From: Tanytarsus gracilentus
Lineage: Eukaryota > Arthropoda > Insecta > Diptera > Chironomidae
Assembly (NCBI GenBank): GCA_038502055.1
Contig: JAXRKN010000039.1
Location: 62,001 to 126,000, forward strand
DNA length: 64,000 nucleotides
Direction of reading: 5' to 3'
Part shown: piece after piece, positions 62,901-64,000 of the stretch
Numbering within the stretch: position 1 is the first letter of the stretch
Layout of the letters: every line of letters starts with the position of its first letter
Translations under genes and position numbers: made by a program
Notes under the pieces: model-generated
What the model saw: only the letters and a program-made list of their open reading frames with translations
Told to the model about the DNA's origin: nothing
The model's database searches: none

Positions 62901-64000
62901 ATTTCTCAATTCCCTCATCCCACCACCACCTTTTAGGCATTGGTTTCAATCACATTCAACCGAATCTCGAGGTATTGGCGATCGATGCAATTGATTCACG
63001 TCGTGTGCGTGTCATTTTCGTCGTGCCACAAATCTATGTTGGCTTGCACGGACGTGTCGAGTTGAGATTTACAAATCAGCCGAATAATAATGACACGACT
63101 CGTTGGCAGAGTCAGATCTTTGCTCCACCCGATGATTTAATTGCCACATCGCAACTAGAATTTGAATTGTCCACGCTCGAACCGAACTCAGAGTACCGTG
63201 TGAAAATAACCTTAATTCTGCGTGACTTGCCCGCACAGCCCTCTTCTCAAGTTTATACAGTTAGAACGCCAGCTGAGCGTGCCATAACACCCCCCACCCC
63301 TCAGCTCCCACCATCCTCCTCATCATCGAACGATTATCATCCAACACAGATGAGTGACATCTTGGAAAATCTCGAGGACCCCGAACTTCAAGCTAATGAG
63401 ATTAATTCCACCTTCATTCGATTCAGTTGGAATAAAGTGCCCGATGACGTTGCTCAATATGTCGATGGAATTCAATTGCGTTACAAGGAGCTTAGTGGAA
63501 AAGTATATGATGCAACTCCTCTGATTCATCGGTGAGTTGTTAATTATTTACGACCGTGGAAAGAAATAAAATTAAAACCTTTTATTTTAGTGCACTTACT
63601 TCTTACACCCTCGAGAATCTTATGCCGGAAAAAACCTATGAAATTAGTCTATTTTATATCCCCTTCCATGGACAAGGTGCTGAATTGAGGGTGGGCGAGA
63701 AAATTGAAGTTACAACGAGCCAGAAAATTAACACTTATGGATTTGAAGTGGTTGTAAATGTCACTAAAGTAAAGACAGCAACTGCCGAGGTCTTTTGGTC
63801 AGGCGTTACATATCCGGATGATAAATTTATCAACATTTATCGCGTAATTTATCAAAGTGATTCCGGAAAGGAGGTAGGAAATTTATTATGTTTGTTAATT
63901 TAAAACCCTAATCATCTCTTCAAAGGACTCGAGTGTATTTAAAGTAGCGAAACGTGATTCAACGACCGGAACACTCATCAAGGATCTCAAGCCGGGGACG
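50925..64000 (+). CDS. sas: Stranded at second (Sas) cell-surface receptor, 5' part
   Basis: Ten exons lie inside the window: 50925-51024, 53364-53811, 53907-54123, 59630-59837, 60669-61363, 61438-61627, 61895-62545, 62937-63531, 63591-63873 and 63926 to the edge. They encode 1154 residues in frame. The ATG lies in TCAAAATG and starts a signal peptide (to about 28). Residues 34-240 are Ser/Thr-rich and acidic. Four Cys-rich VWC domains follow (about 245-318, 371-433, 466-538, 544-617), with CxCxxxG and CC signatures. Then come an acidic/Pro region, a Q/N/H-rich linker (about 655-835) and three FN3 domains (about 846-947, 985-1076, 1084 onward). VWC x4 plus FN3 x3 is the architecture of Drosophila Sas, an apical epidermal protein and ligand of the receptor phosphatase Ptp10D. 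The membrane segment and tail must lie beyond 64000. Intron 3 (54124-59629) carries nested mobile elements. Confidence 0.92.
51025..53363 (+). other. Intron 1 of sas
   Basis: A 2.3-kb phase-1 intron between the signal-peptide exon and the Ser/Thr-rich exon. It is AT-rich, with no repeat or exon recognised. The acceptor region holds two AGs six bases apart (53362-53363 and 53368-53369), both in frame. Confidence 0.65.
56552..56559. repeat. Left copy of a putative 8-bp target-site duplication
   Basis: ATCATTAA here is repeated at 58327-58334, flanking the inverted-repeat element. Eight bases is the usual hAT duplication length. Confidence 0.5.
56952..57034. repeat. Left arm of 21-bp inverted arrays
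   Basis: Four units of a 21-bp repeat centred on CATTTTGGCCAAT with a variable CATGGA/TATGGA end. It is the reverse complement of the array at 57347-57480. Confidence 0.85.
57347..57480. repeat. Right arm of 21-bp inverted arrays
   Basis: About six units with core TTGGCCAAAATGTCCAT plus four variable bases. It faces the array at 56952-57034 across about 310 bp. Both arms end in the same outer word (AAAAAAGCCAA versus TTGGCTTTTTTG). Confidence 0.85.
58327..58334. repeat. Right copy of the putative 8-bp target-site duplication
   Basis: ATCATTAA, identical to 56552-56559, immediately after the right inverted terminus. Confidence 0.5.
59838..60668 (+). other. Intron 4 of sas
   Basis: An 831-bp phase-1 intron between the exon completing VWC1 and the exon holding VWC2 and VWC3. 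It has a pyrimidine tract before the acceptor and no other feature. Confidence 0.65.
62546..62936 (+). other. Intron 7 of sas
   Basis: A 391-bp phase-1 intron between the Q/N/H-rich linker and the first FN3 domain. The frame of exon 7 stays open for 125 bp into the intron, so exon 7 looks longer than it is. The GGTTCA donor and the TTTTAG acceptor at 62931-62936 restore the FN3 sequence. Confidence 0.6.

Overview
The window is AT-rich insect nuclear DNA, most likely from a fly of the lower Diptera (a midge- or mosquito-like lineage). The evidence is spliced genes with GT-AG introns, CAAAATG-type start contexts, and recognisable insect families: Sidestep-type immunoglobulin receptors, Stranded-at-second, and Enigma/Zasp-type PDZ proteins. 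The species cannot be fixed from sequence alone. All gene models were assembled by hand from exon frames and splice sites; every internal junction keeps the reading frame.

Layout, left to right: (1) 59-1096, minus strand, the 5' part of a CRAL-TRIO lipid-transfer protein gene that runs off the left edge. (2) 2774-4070, plus strand, a complete four-exon short-chain dehydrogenase of the DHRS7 type, head-to-head with the first gene. (3) 4071-16958, a gene-poor upstream region. (4) 16959-36182, plus strand, a complete 16-exon Sidestep-family receptor of 951 residues: signal peptide, five Ig domains, one FN3-like domain, one membrane segment and a long signalling tail. (5) 42271-43239, plus strand, a compact six-exon PDZ protein of 227 residues without LIM domains. 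(6) 50925-64000, plus strand, the first ten coding exons (1154 residues) of stranded at second (sas): signal peptide, Ser/Thr-rich acidic region, four VWC domains, a Q/N/H-rich linker and three FN3 domains, cut by the right edge.

The receptor-like genes sit in long, gene-poor stretches, while the two enzyme or lipid-binding genes and the PDZ gene are compact with introns of roughly 30-200 bp. Two of the genes (the Sidestep-like gene and sas) encode cell-surface adhesion or recognition receptors; nothing in the sequence shows that the neighbours act together.

The non-coding DNA holds the most novel material. An apparently undescribed repeat family has three copies here (38476-38750, 47577-48672 inverted, 56837-58055). 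It shares a 5' GTGTTGCCG(C/T)GTAA end and a 3' hairpin whose stem shows a compensatory base change between copies, and each longer copy carries a different internal tandem array. One copy is nested inside a larger element (about 56560-58326) with terminal inverted repeats and an apparent 8-bp target duplication, in a sas intron. A further hAT-like inverted-repeat element lies in intron 1 of the Sidestep-like gene. No tRNA, rRNA or CRISPR array was recognised.
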